From the NCBI GenBank assembly GCA_026982315.1, contig JALSHI010000026.1, positions 1-64,000 on the forward strand: DNA of 64,000 nucleotides, read 5' to 3'. This document shows, piece after piece, positions 27,801 to 35,654 of the stretch (position 1 is its first letter; each line of letters starts with the position of its first letter). This DNA is from Lysobacterales bacterium. Its GTDB lineage: Bacteria; Pseudomonadota; Gammaproteobacteria; Xanthomonadales; Marinicellaceae. The translations under genes were made by a program, and so were the position numbers. Under the pieces are notes generated by a model. The model was given only the letters and a program-made list of their open reading frames with translations. It searched no databases and was not told the DNA's origin.

Positions 27801-28385
27801 TCAAGGGGTCTGTGCAAGATTGTTTTGCGCCGGGGCGGAGTTATTCGCGCCCGGGCCTGTCTCCTGCTTATTGTGGCCTTGGGAACGACTTTTTTCAAAT
27901 TGCTTGCGCAATGCCTGGCGTTTTTCCGGCGGCAAGCGGTGAAACTGACGCCAGACCTTAATCAGCCGTGCGCGCTCAGCCGGGGGCAGTTGCCGAAACA
28001 TGCGCCAGCGTTTTTTCAGTTGGCGGCGTTTTTCCGGCGGCAAATGCTGCCAGCGTCGCCAGTGCTTTTTTATGACCCTTTTTTGCGCCGGGCCTGACGC
28101 ATGCATTTTTTGGCGGTTTTTCAGCAATCGCCAACGCTGGCGCGGCGGCAAGTGATTCCAGCGATTTTCGAACCGTTTGAGCTGCTGTTGTTGGTCAGGC
28201 GTGAGCGCTTGCCACGGCGGCGCACTGCGTTGCATGGGTTCCGGCTGGTTGCCCGGGCGCGACTGACTTTTTTCAGCCGTTTGCGCGCCACCAGCCACCA
28301 GGCTCCACAACACGAGCAGTATGGCGCAACATACCTGAGGCCACTGTCGGTTGTGATGGATGGAATGGATTTTGAATGGTTTCAT
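27801..28385 (-). CDS. Exported DUF3106-like protein with basic repeats
   Basis: A 194-residue protein with an N-terminal hydrophobic signal or anchor (CCAILLVLWSLVAGG). The body contains four degenerate repeats around LPP: W..LPPRQRWRLLKN, W..LPPEKRRQLKKRW, F..LPPAERARLIKVW and F..LPPEKRQALRKQF. Basic and aromatic residues alternate, and the tail is polar. The pattern is that of DUF3106 proteins, which in betaproteobacteria accompany an ECF sigma factor and a small membrane protein, as here. Function unknown; envelope-associated by its signal. Confidence 0.75.
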   Translation of the reverse strand: MKPFKIHSIHHNRQWPQVCCAILLVLWSLVAGGAQTAEKSQSRPGNQPEPMQRSAPPWQALTPDQQQQLKRFENRWNHLPPRQRWRLLKNRQKMHASGPAQKRVIKKHWRRWQHLPPEKRRQLKKRWRMFRQLPPAERARLIKVWRQFHRLPPEKRQALRKQFEKSRSQGHNKQETGPGANNSAPAQNNLAQTP

Positions 28386-28412
28386 GATTTTTGAAAGAGT
28401 GCTGTGGGTTGC

Positions 28413-28886
28413 TTACGATGATTGGGTTGTATCCAGGGTGTCCATATGCTGATCCAGCCAGCGATAGAACGCCAGGTTTTCCAGTAAATCCAACTGTTCT
28501 TCATCCGGTATTTCCATAATCGTGGTATTGGCGATGTCTACCAGCTCATCTGCCGGGGGGGGGTGGGTTTCAGTCAATGATGCCGGTGGCGGATTCTGAA
28601 AGGGTTGCTTCTGGATCAGAGTGGGTAACCACAAGGCGCACAGAATGGTTGTGGCCACGGCAGGAACCAGCCAGCGATTGTGCCGGATGCTGAAACCGGA
28701 AGTTTCCGGCATCGCACGGCGTATGGCTTGCAAGCGGCTTTCTACCAGCGATTGCTGAATGCTTGTTGGCAGATTTTCAGTGCTGACATCCAGGTAGTTC
28801 AGTACCTGTTGGACGCAATCATCAGCGGCCTTGTCCCGTGTGGTTGCCGCTGGTTCGTGCTCTGGGCTTTTGTTCATGTTGTTCAT
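28413..28886 (-). CDS. Single-pass membrane protein, probable anti-sigma factor
   Basis: A 157-residue protein with a cytoplasmic N-terminal helical part (about 1-65, including CVQQVLNYLDVSTENLP), one membrane helix (WLVPAVATTILCALWLP) and an acidic periplasmic tail (IPDEEQLDLLENLAFYRWLDQ). The start overlaps the sigma factor stop (ATGA). Order, topology and coupling fit an anti-sigma factor, resembling the DUF3619-type partner of DUF3106. No zinc His-x3-Cys-x2-Cys motif is seen. Confidence 0.7.
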   Translation of the reverse strand: MNNMNKSPEHEPAATTRDKAADDCVQQVLNYLDVSTENLPTSIQQSLVESRLQAIRRAMPETSGFSIRHNRWLVPAVATTILCALWLPTLIQKQPFQNPPPASLTETHPPPADELVDIANTTIMEIPDEEQLDLLENLAFYRWLDQHMDTLDTTQSS

Positions 28887-29557
28887 GTTTTTGCCTCTGC
28901 ATCGGCTGCTTCAAAATGTGTTTTGCGGAGACCTGTCAGGCGTGCCCGTAAAGCGTGAATCGCCCGGGATGTATGTGTTTTGACGCTTCCGCCGCTGCAC
29001 CCCATAACCTGGGCTGTTTCAGCCACGCTCATGCCATACCAGCATCGCAACAGAAAAGCCTGCCGTTGGCGCAGGGGCAGTTCCCTGAGGGCGTGCTCGA
29101 TATGCTCGCCGAATTCCTGGTTTTCCAGCACAGCTTGGGGTTGGTAGCGGTCTTCGGCGGGCATGTTTTCGACCCTCTGCGGGTTGTTATGGTGTTTGTC
29201 TCCCCCCTCGGGACGGGAATCACGGCTAAACCAGCCAAACAGCCACGCTTGTTTTTGGTGCTGCCGGTGATAATCGATAATGCGGTGGTGCAACATGCGG
29301 TAAAACAGTTTTGGCCACTGATTTTGGGGCTTTTTTGCGTATTTTTCTATGAATTTCAGCATCACATCCTGTACGGTGTCCAGTGCCGCCTCCTGGTCTT
29401 GCAGAGATAACATGGCCATGCGAAAAGCGCGCTTTTCGTGGGCGATGAAAAAATCACTCAAAAGTTGATGCAATAGCATGGCATGAGGCTGGTCGGGGCT
29501 ACCATGGACGTTTATGGTGCACCAGGGTTGTACAAGAGAATGATGTTTCATACACAC
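28883..29557 (-). CDS. ECF-type RNA polymerase sigma factor
   Basis: Region 2 (LSDFFIAHEKRAFRMAMLSLQDQEAALDTVQDVMLKFIEKY) and region 4 (LRELPLRQRQAFLLRCWYGMSVAETAQVMGCSGGSVKTHTSRAI) are clear, joined by a His/Asn-rich linker. There are no regions 1 or 3, so it is an ECF sigma factor. The long frame gives 224 residues; an ATG at 29479 (MLLHQLLSDFF) would start directly at region 2 and may be the true start. It heads a four-gene coupled operon: anti-sigma-like, DUF3106-like, PqqD-like. Target promoters are unknown. Confidence 0.88.
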   Translation of the reverse strand: MCMKHHSLVQPWCTINVHGSPDQPHAMLLHQLLSDFFIAHEKRAFRMAMLSLQDQEAALDTVQDVMLKFIEKYAKKPQNQWPKLFYRMLHHRIIDYHRQHQKQAWLFGWFSRDSRPEGGDKHHNNPQRVENMPAEDRYQPQAVLENQEFGEHIEHALRELPLRQRQAFLLRCWYGMSVAETAQVMGCSGGSVKTHTSRAIHALRARLTGLRKTHFEAADAEAKT

Positions 29558-29954
29558 TGCACAGTCAGGGAAAATGCACGCCGGCGGTGTCGGTCAATGC
29601 CCGCCGGGTTCGGGTTTTGCGCCTTCCATTATCCGGCGCAGAGTTACATACAATAACGCAACGCATGACAAACGGTTGACAGGGTCAGGAAAAACATTTG
29701 GAAGCGCCCTTAACGCCTCAAGATGTGTGACATTCTTTTACGCTTTGGGGGGGAATGGCATATTTACTCACAAGTCGAGATAAAGGGCCCTGATGAAATA
29801 CCTTGGCGCTGATTTTTGCGGATTTACATGGCTTGTTTTTCTTTAAGCCATTGATTTATATGCGATTTTGTTATGTGGTTAATCATTAACCGTTTTGCAG
29901 GAACCGTTGCTATACCGGGAATTTTTCCTGGTTGCAACCGGAGTTATTAACACA

Positions 29955-29979
29955 GTTATCCACAGCTTGTGTGGATAAC
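29955..29979. promoter_or_regulatory. Two perfect DnaA boxes in an inverted repeat
   Basis: TTATCCACA (29956-29964) and its reverse complement TGTGGATAA (29970-29978) are separated by 5 bp; both match the DnaA consensus exactly and sit in a perfect 10-bp-arm palindrome. A third, one-mismatch box TGTGGTTAA is at 29874-29882. The context is not that of a usual oriC, so a DnaA-titrating, DnaA-reactivating or DnaA-controlled regulatory site is more likely. Confidence 0.6.
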
Positions 29980-30163
29980 GCCATTATTTTCCAGCAAAAC
30001 AAATACTTAGCGCATTTTGCCCACAAAGGTTGTTAACTCACAGGGCTAAAACGCAGGGTTTTCTCTCCACGGGGAGCGGCCAGCCCGTTGAAACAAGCGG
30101 ATGCACAGTGGCCTGGATGCTTGAACTTGTAATAGAGAAAAAGCCGCTAAAGGCAGTTTTTTG

Positions 30164-30192
30164 TTGCGATTTTTTTGACAAATCCATATGAT
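30164..30192 (+). promoter_or_regulatory. Possible promoter of the kinase-porin operon
   Basis: TTGCGA (30164-30169), a 17-nt spacer and TATGAT (30187-30192) predict transcription from about 30199, giving a 23-nt leader. TTGACA at 30175-30180 is not at a useful distance from any -10. Confidence 0.35.
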
Positions 30193-30221
30193 GAAAGGAC
30201 TCGCCTGTTTGTCTTTCTGCT

Positions 30222-32039
30222 ATGCACAAAAAACCTGCCAGAATTGGTCGTTTCTCTATCATCGACACCCTCGGTGTGGGTGGTATGGGCGTGGTCTATC
30301 TTGGCAAAGATCCAGACATCGGGCGGAAGGTGGCCATTAAGGTCTTGCACTCGGTGGGCGACCCGGTCACGCTCGATCGTTTCAAGAATGAAGCCCGTAC
30401 GGTGGGTGATCTGACCCATCCCAATATCGTCACACTGCTGGAATACGGGGTGGAAAATAATCAACCGTTTTTGGTGATGGAGTATTTGCCCGGCAGTTCC
30501 CTGGAAAATTGGAAAAACAGCCCGCACACCCTGTTTGAGCATAAAAAGGTGTTGCTGGGTTTGTGTGATGCATTGGATTACGCGCATCAGAAAGGGGTGC
30601 TACACCGGGATCTAAAGCCGGGCAATGTTCAAGTCTTGCCTGGCGGGCATGCCAAGTTACTCGATTTTGGCATAGCCAGATCGGAGAATTCCGGGTTGAC
30701 GGCGACAGGTTTCTTCATTGGCACGCCCAAATACCTGGCGCCAGAGTTGTTGACCGGCGAGCCCCATAGCATTTCTTCGGACAACTACTCACTGGCCTTG
30801 ATGGCTTATAGTGCGCTCAGTGGTCATAATCCGTTTGACGCTGAGCAGTTTGAAGCGGTGATGACCAAAAAACTGACATTGGTGCCAACGCCATTACATC
30901 AGCTTAATTCCGCCATTCCCCAATCCTTGTCCGACACCATCTCTGCCTATTTGGCGAAAAACCCGGAAAGCCGGCCAGAAGGTGTGCAGCCGCTAAAGCA
31001 TGCGCTGGAAAAACTGATAGAGGAAAAAATCCTGTCCCGGCATATTCAGCCGTTACAAAAAGACAAAGCCGAAACCTTGTCCGGCACCACGGTGCTGGAA
31101 AATACGCCGGGCCGATCCCGTACGGGACTCAGGCGCAAAACTGGCGCCATCGCCATGATAGGGCTTGTGCTGGCCGGTACGCTGTTGTGGTTTGTTACAC
31201 AACAACCGTCCCAGGACAAGGTCATGGTTGACACTGGTATGAAACCGGTGGCGATTGACAGCCAGAAACGTGTTTCGGTGACAGATAAAGAGCCGGTTTT
31301 GCCTGAAAAACAAAATGACGAAGCCCTGGCTGGTGATGCATTACCACCTGAAAGCGACACCAGGGAAAATCTGGATCAGGCCAATGGGGATGACTCCGAG
31401 CGTCAGCAAACTGTTCCGGCAAATGACACCATTCGTATGGCCGACCATAAGCCTGAGGATACAGCCACCGAAAAACAGCCACCAAAGCCGGCGGGCACAT
31501 CAATAAAACACCGTGCGGCAGAGCCGGTGGCAGCCACGCCGAAACCCGTGCCGTCACACCGAAAAGCAGAGACAAATAAACCTCAAGTGGCCAAAAAGGC
31601 GGCGCCATCGAACCCGCCTGTAAGCCAACAACCGGAAGCCGGTAACAACACCATCGCTGCCATTGAGGATACCTTGTTTGCCCGGAAACCACAGTCCAGG
31701 CCGAAACCCGTATTGGCAAAGCCGAATTTGCCTTCATTTTCCACGCAAAACAGTGGTTTGTTGCCGTTGCAGGCGCTCACCAGTACAGTTTTGCCGCGGG
31801 GGCGCGCCTCCCGATTGCTGCTCAAATTGCCGCAAGGCCGGCCTTTGGACGAGTTGAAGGTATTGCGTGGCCGCCGCCCTGCCGAACAAATATCCATTCT
31901 GAAGCAAAAACCATTGGCCAATGGCCGTCTACAAGTCAGCGTGTATGTGGAACCTAACGCCGTATTGGGGGAATACACCCTGGTTGGCTGGCGGGATGGC
32001 AAAAAAACCAGTCCTTTGACCCTGGAGGTTACTTTATGA
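30222..32039 (+). CDS. Membrane Ser/Thr protein kinase with extracytoplasmic Ig-like domain
   Basis: A Hanks-type kinase of 605 residues. The cytoplasmic domain has glycine loop LGVGGMGVVY, Lys40 in VAIKVL, catalytic HRDLKPGN with Asp130, and DFG at 148-150. A single membrane helix lies at about 309-327. Next is a long Pro/Ala/Lys-rich periplasmic linker (about 330-520), long enough to cross much of the periplasm. The C-terminal 75 residues (LLLKLPQGRPLDELKVLRG to GEYTLVGWRDGK) look like an all-beta Ig or TIG-type domain. It overlaps the porin gene by 4 nt. No PP2C phosphatase is nearby. Confidence 0.92.
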   Translation: MHKKPARIGRFSIIDTLGVGGMGVVYLGKDPDIGRKVAIKVLHSVGDPVTLDRFKNEARTVGDLTHPNIVTLLEYGVENNQPFLVMEYLPGSSLENWKNSPHTLFEHKKVLLGLCDALDYAHQKGVLHRDLKPGNVQVLPGGHAKLLDFGIARSENSGLTATGFFIGTPKYLAPELLTGEPHSISSDNYSLALMAYSALSGHNPFDAEQFEAVMTKKLTLVPTPLHQLNSAIPQSLSDTISAYLAKNPESRPEGVQPLKHALEKLIEEKILSRHIQPLQKDKAETLSGTTVLENTPGRSRTGLRRKTGAIAMIGLVLAGTLLWFVTQQPSQDKVMVDTGMKPVAIDSQKRVSVTDKEPVLPEKQNDEALAGDALPPESDTRENLDQANGDDSERQQTVPANDTIRMADHKPEDTATEKQPPKPAGTSIKHRAAEPVAATPKPVPSHRKAETNKPQVAKKAAPSNPPVSQQPEAGNNTIAAIEDTLFARKPQSRPKPVLAKPNLPSFSTQNSGLLPLQALTSTVLPRGRASRLLLKLPQGRPLDELKVLRGRRPAEQISILKQKPLANGRLQVSVYVEPNAVLGEYTLVGWRDGKKTSPLTLEVTL

Positions 32040-33361
32040 ATATTCGTTCGTCTGCCGTTCGCTTGATGATGTGGCTTGTCCTGCTTGCGCCTTCGGGTTT
32101 GGCGGCAGCGCAGCAAAGCGTCCAACAAAAGCTGTCCGTGCTGGAGCGGAATATCCAAGTATTGCAGCAGCAGATCGTGCAGCTGAAGCAAGAGATGGAC
32201 AAAGACGCCTCTGATGAGCACACGCGTCGTCTGGCGGAACTGGAGGCCTATGCGGTGCAACTGCACGATGTGCTAACCGAATTGCGTGACAAGGTAGAAG
32301 ACAACAGTGTGGAATTGTCCCGTATGGCCAAGATAGAAAGCCATAAAACCGGTATTAAGGTTTATGGAACGGTTGTCGCCGGTAAGCAACAAGGACGTAA
32401 CAGCATTATCGATGGACAATCCTTTGAGCTGGTATTGAGCGGTCAGCCCCACGAGCGACTGAGTTTTTTTACTGAATTGGAATTTGAAAGGGCGGCCACT
32501 GTGGGTGGCGAGCGTGGTGGAGAGGTACTGCTGGAACAGGCCTATACCGACTTGAGTTTCACGCCCGCATTGAACTTTCGTGCAGGTGTACTGCTGATGC
32601 CATTTGGCAATATTGAACGCGATCATTTTGCGCCGTTGCGTGACGTGATTTCCACGCCATTCACCAGCTATGTATTGGCGCCTTCGGACTGGACCGATAA
32701 CGGCCTGGGTTTCAATGGCCGGTTTTTACTCGGTGAGAGCTGGTTTGCCGATTATCAAACCTATGTTGTGGCGGGTTTGGGCAACGGCATGTCCACGCGT
32801 GGTTTGCGTAACACTCGCCAGGGCTTTGGAGAGGACAATAATAACAACAAGGCTTTTGTGGGCAAGGTGTCGCTGCAAAACACCAATGGCTTTACCGTTG
32901 GTTTTAGTGGCTATCATGGCGCCTGGAATGATGCGTCCGACCGCTATATCACCGGATATAACATTGACCTGGACTGGCCCATTGGCTGGTTGGAACTGGT
33001 GGCTGAGTACACGAACATGGATGTGGACAGAGAAGTGGCCGGGTCGGCGCGTATGGATGGCTATTATCTGCGCGGCATTGTCAACCTGTCACACTTTTTC
33101 ATGCCCGGCTGGTTGGGCCAGTCTTTTCCCCATGCCCGGCTCAATCTGGTATGGCAGCGTGACTCGGTGACCATCGAAAACTTTTTCGACCCGGCAATCG
33201 CGGATAAGCACGAAGAGCGCTACACGTTGGGGTTTCAGTTGCGCCCCACTCCTTCCTGGGTGACCAATATCAACTATGAATCAGCCAACGGCGATGACAT
33301 TGACCCCATTTTGCTGGGCAATGATTCCCGCTGGCTGTTTTCCATTGGTTACCTGTTTTAG
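32036..33361 (+). CDS. Outer-membrane porin with N-terminal coiled coil, phosphate-porin-like
   Basis: A 441-residue exported protein. The signal peptide (LMMWLVLLAPSGLAAA) is followed by a coiled coil (QKLSVLERNIQVLQQQIVQL to DVLTELRDKVEDNSVE, about 28-97). The rest alternates short strands typical of a beta-barrel (IKVYGTVVAG, ALNFRAGVLLMPFGN) and ends in a terminal Phe (FSIGYLF), the outer-membrane insertion signal. It resembles the OprP/OprO-like porin family. Translation is coupled to the kinase gene, suggesting a functional pair. Solute unknown. Confidence 0.85.
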   Translation: MNIRSSAVRLMMWLVLLAPSGLAAAQQSVQQKLSVLERNIQVLQQQIVQLKQEMDKDASDEHTRRLAELEAYAVQLHDVLTELRDKVEDNSVELSRMAKIESHKTGIKVYGTVVAGKQQGRNSIIDGQSFELVLSGQPHERLSFFTELEFERAATVGGERGGEVLLEQAYTDLSFTPALNFRAGVLLMPFGNIERDHFAPLRDVISTPFTSYVLAPSDWTDNGLGFNGRFLLGESWFADYQTYVVAGLGNGMSTRGLRNTRQGFGEDNNNNKAFVGKVSLQNTNGFTVGFSGYHGAWNDASDRYITGYNIDLDWPIGWLELVAEYTNMDVDREVAGSARMDGYYLRGIVNLSHFFMPGWLGQSFPHARLNLVWQRDSVTIENFFDPAIADKHEERYTLGFQLRPTPSWVTNINYESANGDDIDPILLGNDSRWLFSIGYLF

Positions 33362-33392
33362 ACCCGATTTTTCACACCCACAGCCACCGGCG

Positions 33393-33421
33393 CTGACAGG
33401 CTGATGGCTTTGGGCGATAAT
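33393..33421 (+). promoter_or_regulatory. priA promoter placed for a leaderless transcript
   Basis: CTGACA (33393-33398), a 17-nt spacer and GATAAT (33416-33421) each match the sigma-70 consensus at 5 of 6 bases. The predicted start site, about 33428, is one base before the ATG at 33429. The in-frame ATG at 33420 lies inside the -10. Confidence 0.6.
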
Positions 33422-33428
33422 GGCGCCA

Positions 33429-35651
33429 ATGAAAACCCCGGATGCTACTGGTCCGGCCGCCGCTGTTGCCCAAGTGGCGGTGCCGGTGCCATTTGCCGAT
33501 ACCCTCAGTTACCGCTGTTTGCCCGGCACGTTGCCGTGCCCAGGCGCACGGGTGGCTGTGCGCGTTAACAACCGGCCGCTGGTGGGCGTGGTAACGGCGG
33601 TTTACAAGAACGCTGCTGAATGCGGCCGGGCTGTTTCGCCACAGCGACTTAAAAGCCTTGAGGCGGTGCTGGATGTGCAACCTTTCTTGCCACCGGAAAG
33701 CCTGGCATTTTTACACAAAGTAGCGCGTTATTATCTGGCTCCACTGGGGGAAGTGGTGGCCACAGCCATACCAGGCTGGTTTCGGCGCTTGCCAGCGAAG
33801 CCGCCGCCGGTTGAGCGCTGGTGGACTGTGACAAGGCCGTTAACCCGGGCGGAACAGGAGAGTCTGGCCAAGCGCGCTCCGCGCCAATGGGTGATCTGGC
33901 AGGCTGTGAATGAGGCGGGTGTGATCCTTGGCAAAGAGCTGGCCGCGACCCATCCGCAAGCTGCGAATGTGTGTCGCCAGTTAGAAAAGAAAGGCTTGTT
34001 GAAGGCTCAGGATAGCTGTGTTCTGGAAAATCAGCAGCCTCAACAGCCGGATTTTGATCTGACCTGTGGCCAGCAGACGGCCTTGGAAAAGATTCAGCAA
34101 CAAGAGGCATTTGCGGTGAATTTGCTGGATGGCATTACCGGCTCGGGCAAAACCGAGGTTTATATCCGAGTCATCCAACAGCAATTGTCCCGGGGCAAAA
34201 AGGTTTTGGTGCTGGTGCCGGAAATTGGCCTGACACCACAGTTGTTTGGAGAAATCGCCCGTCGGATAAAAGGCCGGGTGGCGGTGTTACATTCGGGGCT
34301 ATCCGATGGCGCCCGCGCGCGGGAATGGAACCATGCCCGTTATGGGCAGGTGGATGTGCTGGTTTCCACCCGTTCGGGAATTTTTGCCCCCATGGAAAAT
34401 CTTGGCCTGATTATTGTGGACGAAGAACACGATAGCAGCTTCAAACAGCAGGACGGCCTGCGTTACAACGCGCGTGATTTGGCCGTATTGCGGGGGAAAA
34501 TGGAAAATGTGCCAGTCATTCTTGGCTCGGCGACTCCCTCTCTTGAAAGCCTGCACAATGCACAGCAGGGGAAATATCATTGGCTAAAACTGCGCCAACG
34601 CACCAATAAATCGCCTTTGCCGCGTGTTCGGGTGCTGAATATGCAAAACAAAAATGTGACAGGTGGTTTGGCGCAGGATGTGCTGGATCAGATCCATCAG
34701 GAATTCACAGCCGGGAATCAGGTGCTGGTTTTTCTGAACCGGCGAGGCTGGGCGCCGGCTATATTGTGTCATGGTTGTGGCTGGGTGGCGGATTGCCGCC
34801 ATTGTGATGTTAAGTTGACCTACCATAAAGGCATCCACCGGTTGCGCTGCCATCACTGCCAGCGCCATTATCCGCTGCCGGAGTTTTGTCCCCAGTGTGG
34901 TTCCCAAGCCATTCAACCCTTGGGCGAAGGCACGGAAAGGCTGGGCGATACCCTGCAAGCGGTGGTGGGTGTGGACAATGTGGTGCGGGTGGATAGAGAC
35001 ACGGTGCGCACCGCGGCGCAATGGAAAAAAACCTTAAGCCGCATACGCACGGGTGCGCCATGTGTCATGGTGGGCACGCAAATGCTGTCCAAAGGGCATG
35101 ACTTTCCCAATTTGACGCTGGTGGTGGTGGTGAATGTGGATGCGAATTTTTATTCGTTGGACTTCCGGGCGCCGGAGAAGCTGGCTCAGTTACTGGTGCA
35201 AGTGGCCGGTCGGGCCGGTCGCAAGGATCGCCCCGGCGAGGTGGTGATACAGACCCACAGCCCGCAGCAACCCTTGTTCGCCCAACTTTTTGGCCAGGGA
35301 TATGAGACTTTTGCCGCCGCCGAGCTGGAACAGCGCCGCGCCGCCGGGTTTCCCCCGGCTTCCAGTATGGCTATTGTGCGCGCCCGCAGCCGCGATGCCG
35401 AACACCTGGATGACTTTTTGCAGGCTGTGGCCGCCGCTGTGCCTGCCGATCCGGCGGTGGCCGTGATGGGGCCGGTGCCCGCGCCTGTTTTTCGCAAGGG
35501 CGACCAATACCACATGCAACTGTTGTTCAATAGCCAACAGCGGCCGGCCTTGCGGCGATTATTGCGTCAGTTATTGAGCCTTGCAGAGGTGAAAAGGCCG
35601 CCGTCCGGTATTCACTGGAGCCTGGATATTGACCCGCAGGATCTGGCCTAA
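33429..35651 (+). CDS. priA: Primosomal replication restart helicase PriA
   Basis: PriA rebuilds replication forks after collapse, acting as a 3'-to-5' helicase that loads DnaB. The N-terminal DNA-binding domain (VAVPVPFADTLSYRCL) precedes the helicase with Walker A GITGSGKTEVY near 235 and the DEEH box (IIVDEEHDSSFKQQ). A Cys-rich zinc insert (CHGCGW, CRHC, CHHC, CPQCGS) and the late VAGRAGRKDRPGEVVIQT block follow. It gives 740 residues, as expected. The start at 33429 (MKTPDATG) is preferred because the upstream in-frame ATG lies in the promoter. The gene ends 3 bp from the convergent pepQ. Confidence 0.96.
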   Translation: MKTPDATGPAAAVAQVAVPVPFADTLSYRCLPGTLPCPGARVAVRVNNRPLVGVVTAVYKNAAECGRAVSPQRLKSLEAVLDVQPFLPPESLAFLHKVARYYLAPLGEVVATAIPGWFRRLPAKPPPVERWWTVTRPLTRAEQESLAKRAPRQWVIWQAVNEAGVILGKELAATHPQAANVCRQLEKKGLLKAQDSCVLENQQPQQPDFDLTCGQQTALEKIQQQEAFAVNLLDGITGSGKTEVYIRVIQQQLSRGKKVLVLVPEIGLTPQLFGEIARRIKGRVAVLHSGLSDGARAREWNHARYGQVDVLVSTRSGIFAPMENLGLIIVDEEHDSSFKQQDGLRYNARDLAVLRGKMENVPVILGSATPSLESLHNAQQGKYHWLKLRQRTNKSPLPRVRVLNMQNKNVTGGLAQDVLDQIHQEFTAGNQVLVFLNRRGWAPAILCHGCGWVADCRHCDVKLTYHKGIHRLRCHHCQRHYPLPEFCPQCGSQAIQPLGEGTERLGDTLQAVVGVDNVVRVDRDTVRTAAQWKKTLSRIRTGAPCVMVGTQMLSKGHDFPNLTLVVVVNVDANFYSLDFRAPEKLAQLLVQVAGRAGRKDRPGEVVIQTHSPQQPLFAQLFGQGYETFAAAELEQRRAAGFPPASSMAIVRARSRDAEHLDDFLQAVAAAVPADPAVAVMGPVPAPVFRKGDQYHMQLLFNSQQRPALRRLLRQLLSLAEVKRPPSGIHWSLDIDPQDLA

Positions 35652-35654
35652 CCT

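Larger units (their letters stand above)
29558..30221. other. 664-bp noncoding, palindrome-rich region between divergent operons
   Basis: No convincing gene is found in either strand. The central part is AT-rich and holds four palindromes within about 100 bp: GGTTAAT-C-ATTAACC (29877-29891), CCGGGAA-TTT-TTCCTGG with one mismatch (29915-29931), GGTTGCAACC (29930-29939), and arms GTTATCCACA/TGTGGATAAC (29955-29979). It separates the ECF sigma operon from the kinase-porin operon and must hold both promoters. Confidence 0.7.

Noticed and set aside
29574-29783. 69-codon plus-strand frame upstream of the palindrome cluster
   Set aside because: Atypical composition, no ribosome site and no similarity; it is probably noncoding. 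A 17-codon frame near 29792 was also judged too short to support.
29870-30060. The DnaA-box region as the chromosomal origin oriC
   Set aside because: None of the genes that normally flank gammaproteobacterial origins (dnaA, dnaN, mnmG, rpmH) is near, and only three boxes are seen; a DnaA-control site fits better. Genome GC-skew would decide.
30142-30162. GCC-GCTAAA-GGC with T-run as a terminator before the kinase gene
   Set aside because: The stem is only three to four pairs, and there is no upstream plus-strand gene to terminate.
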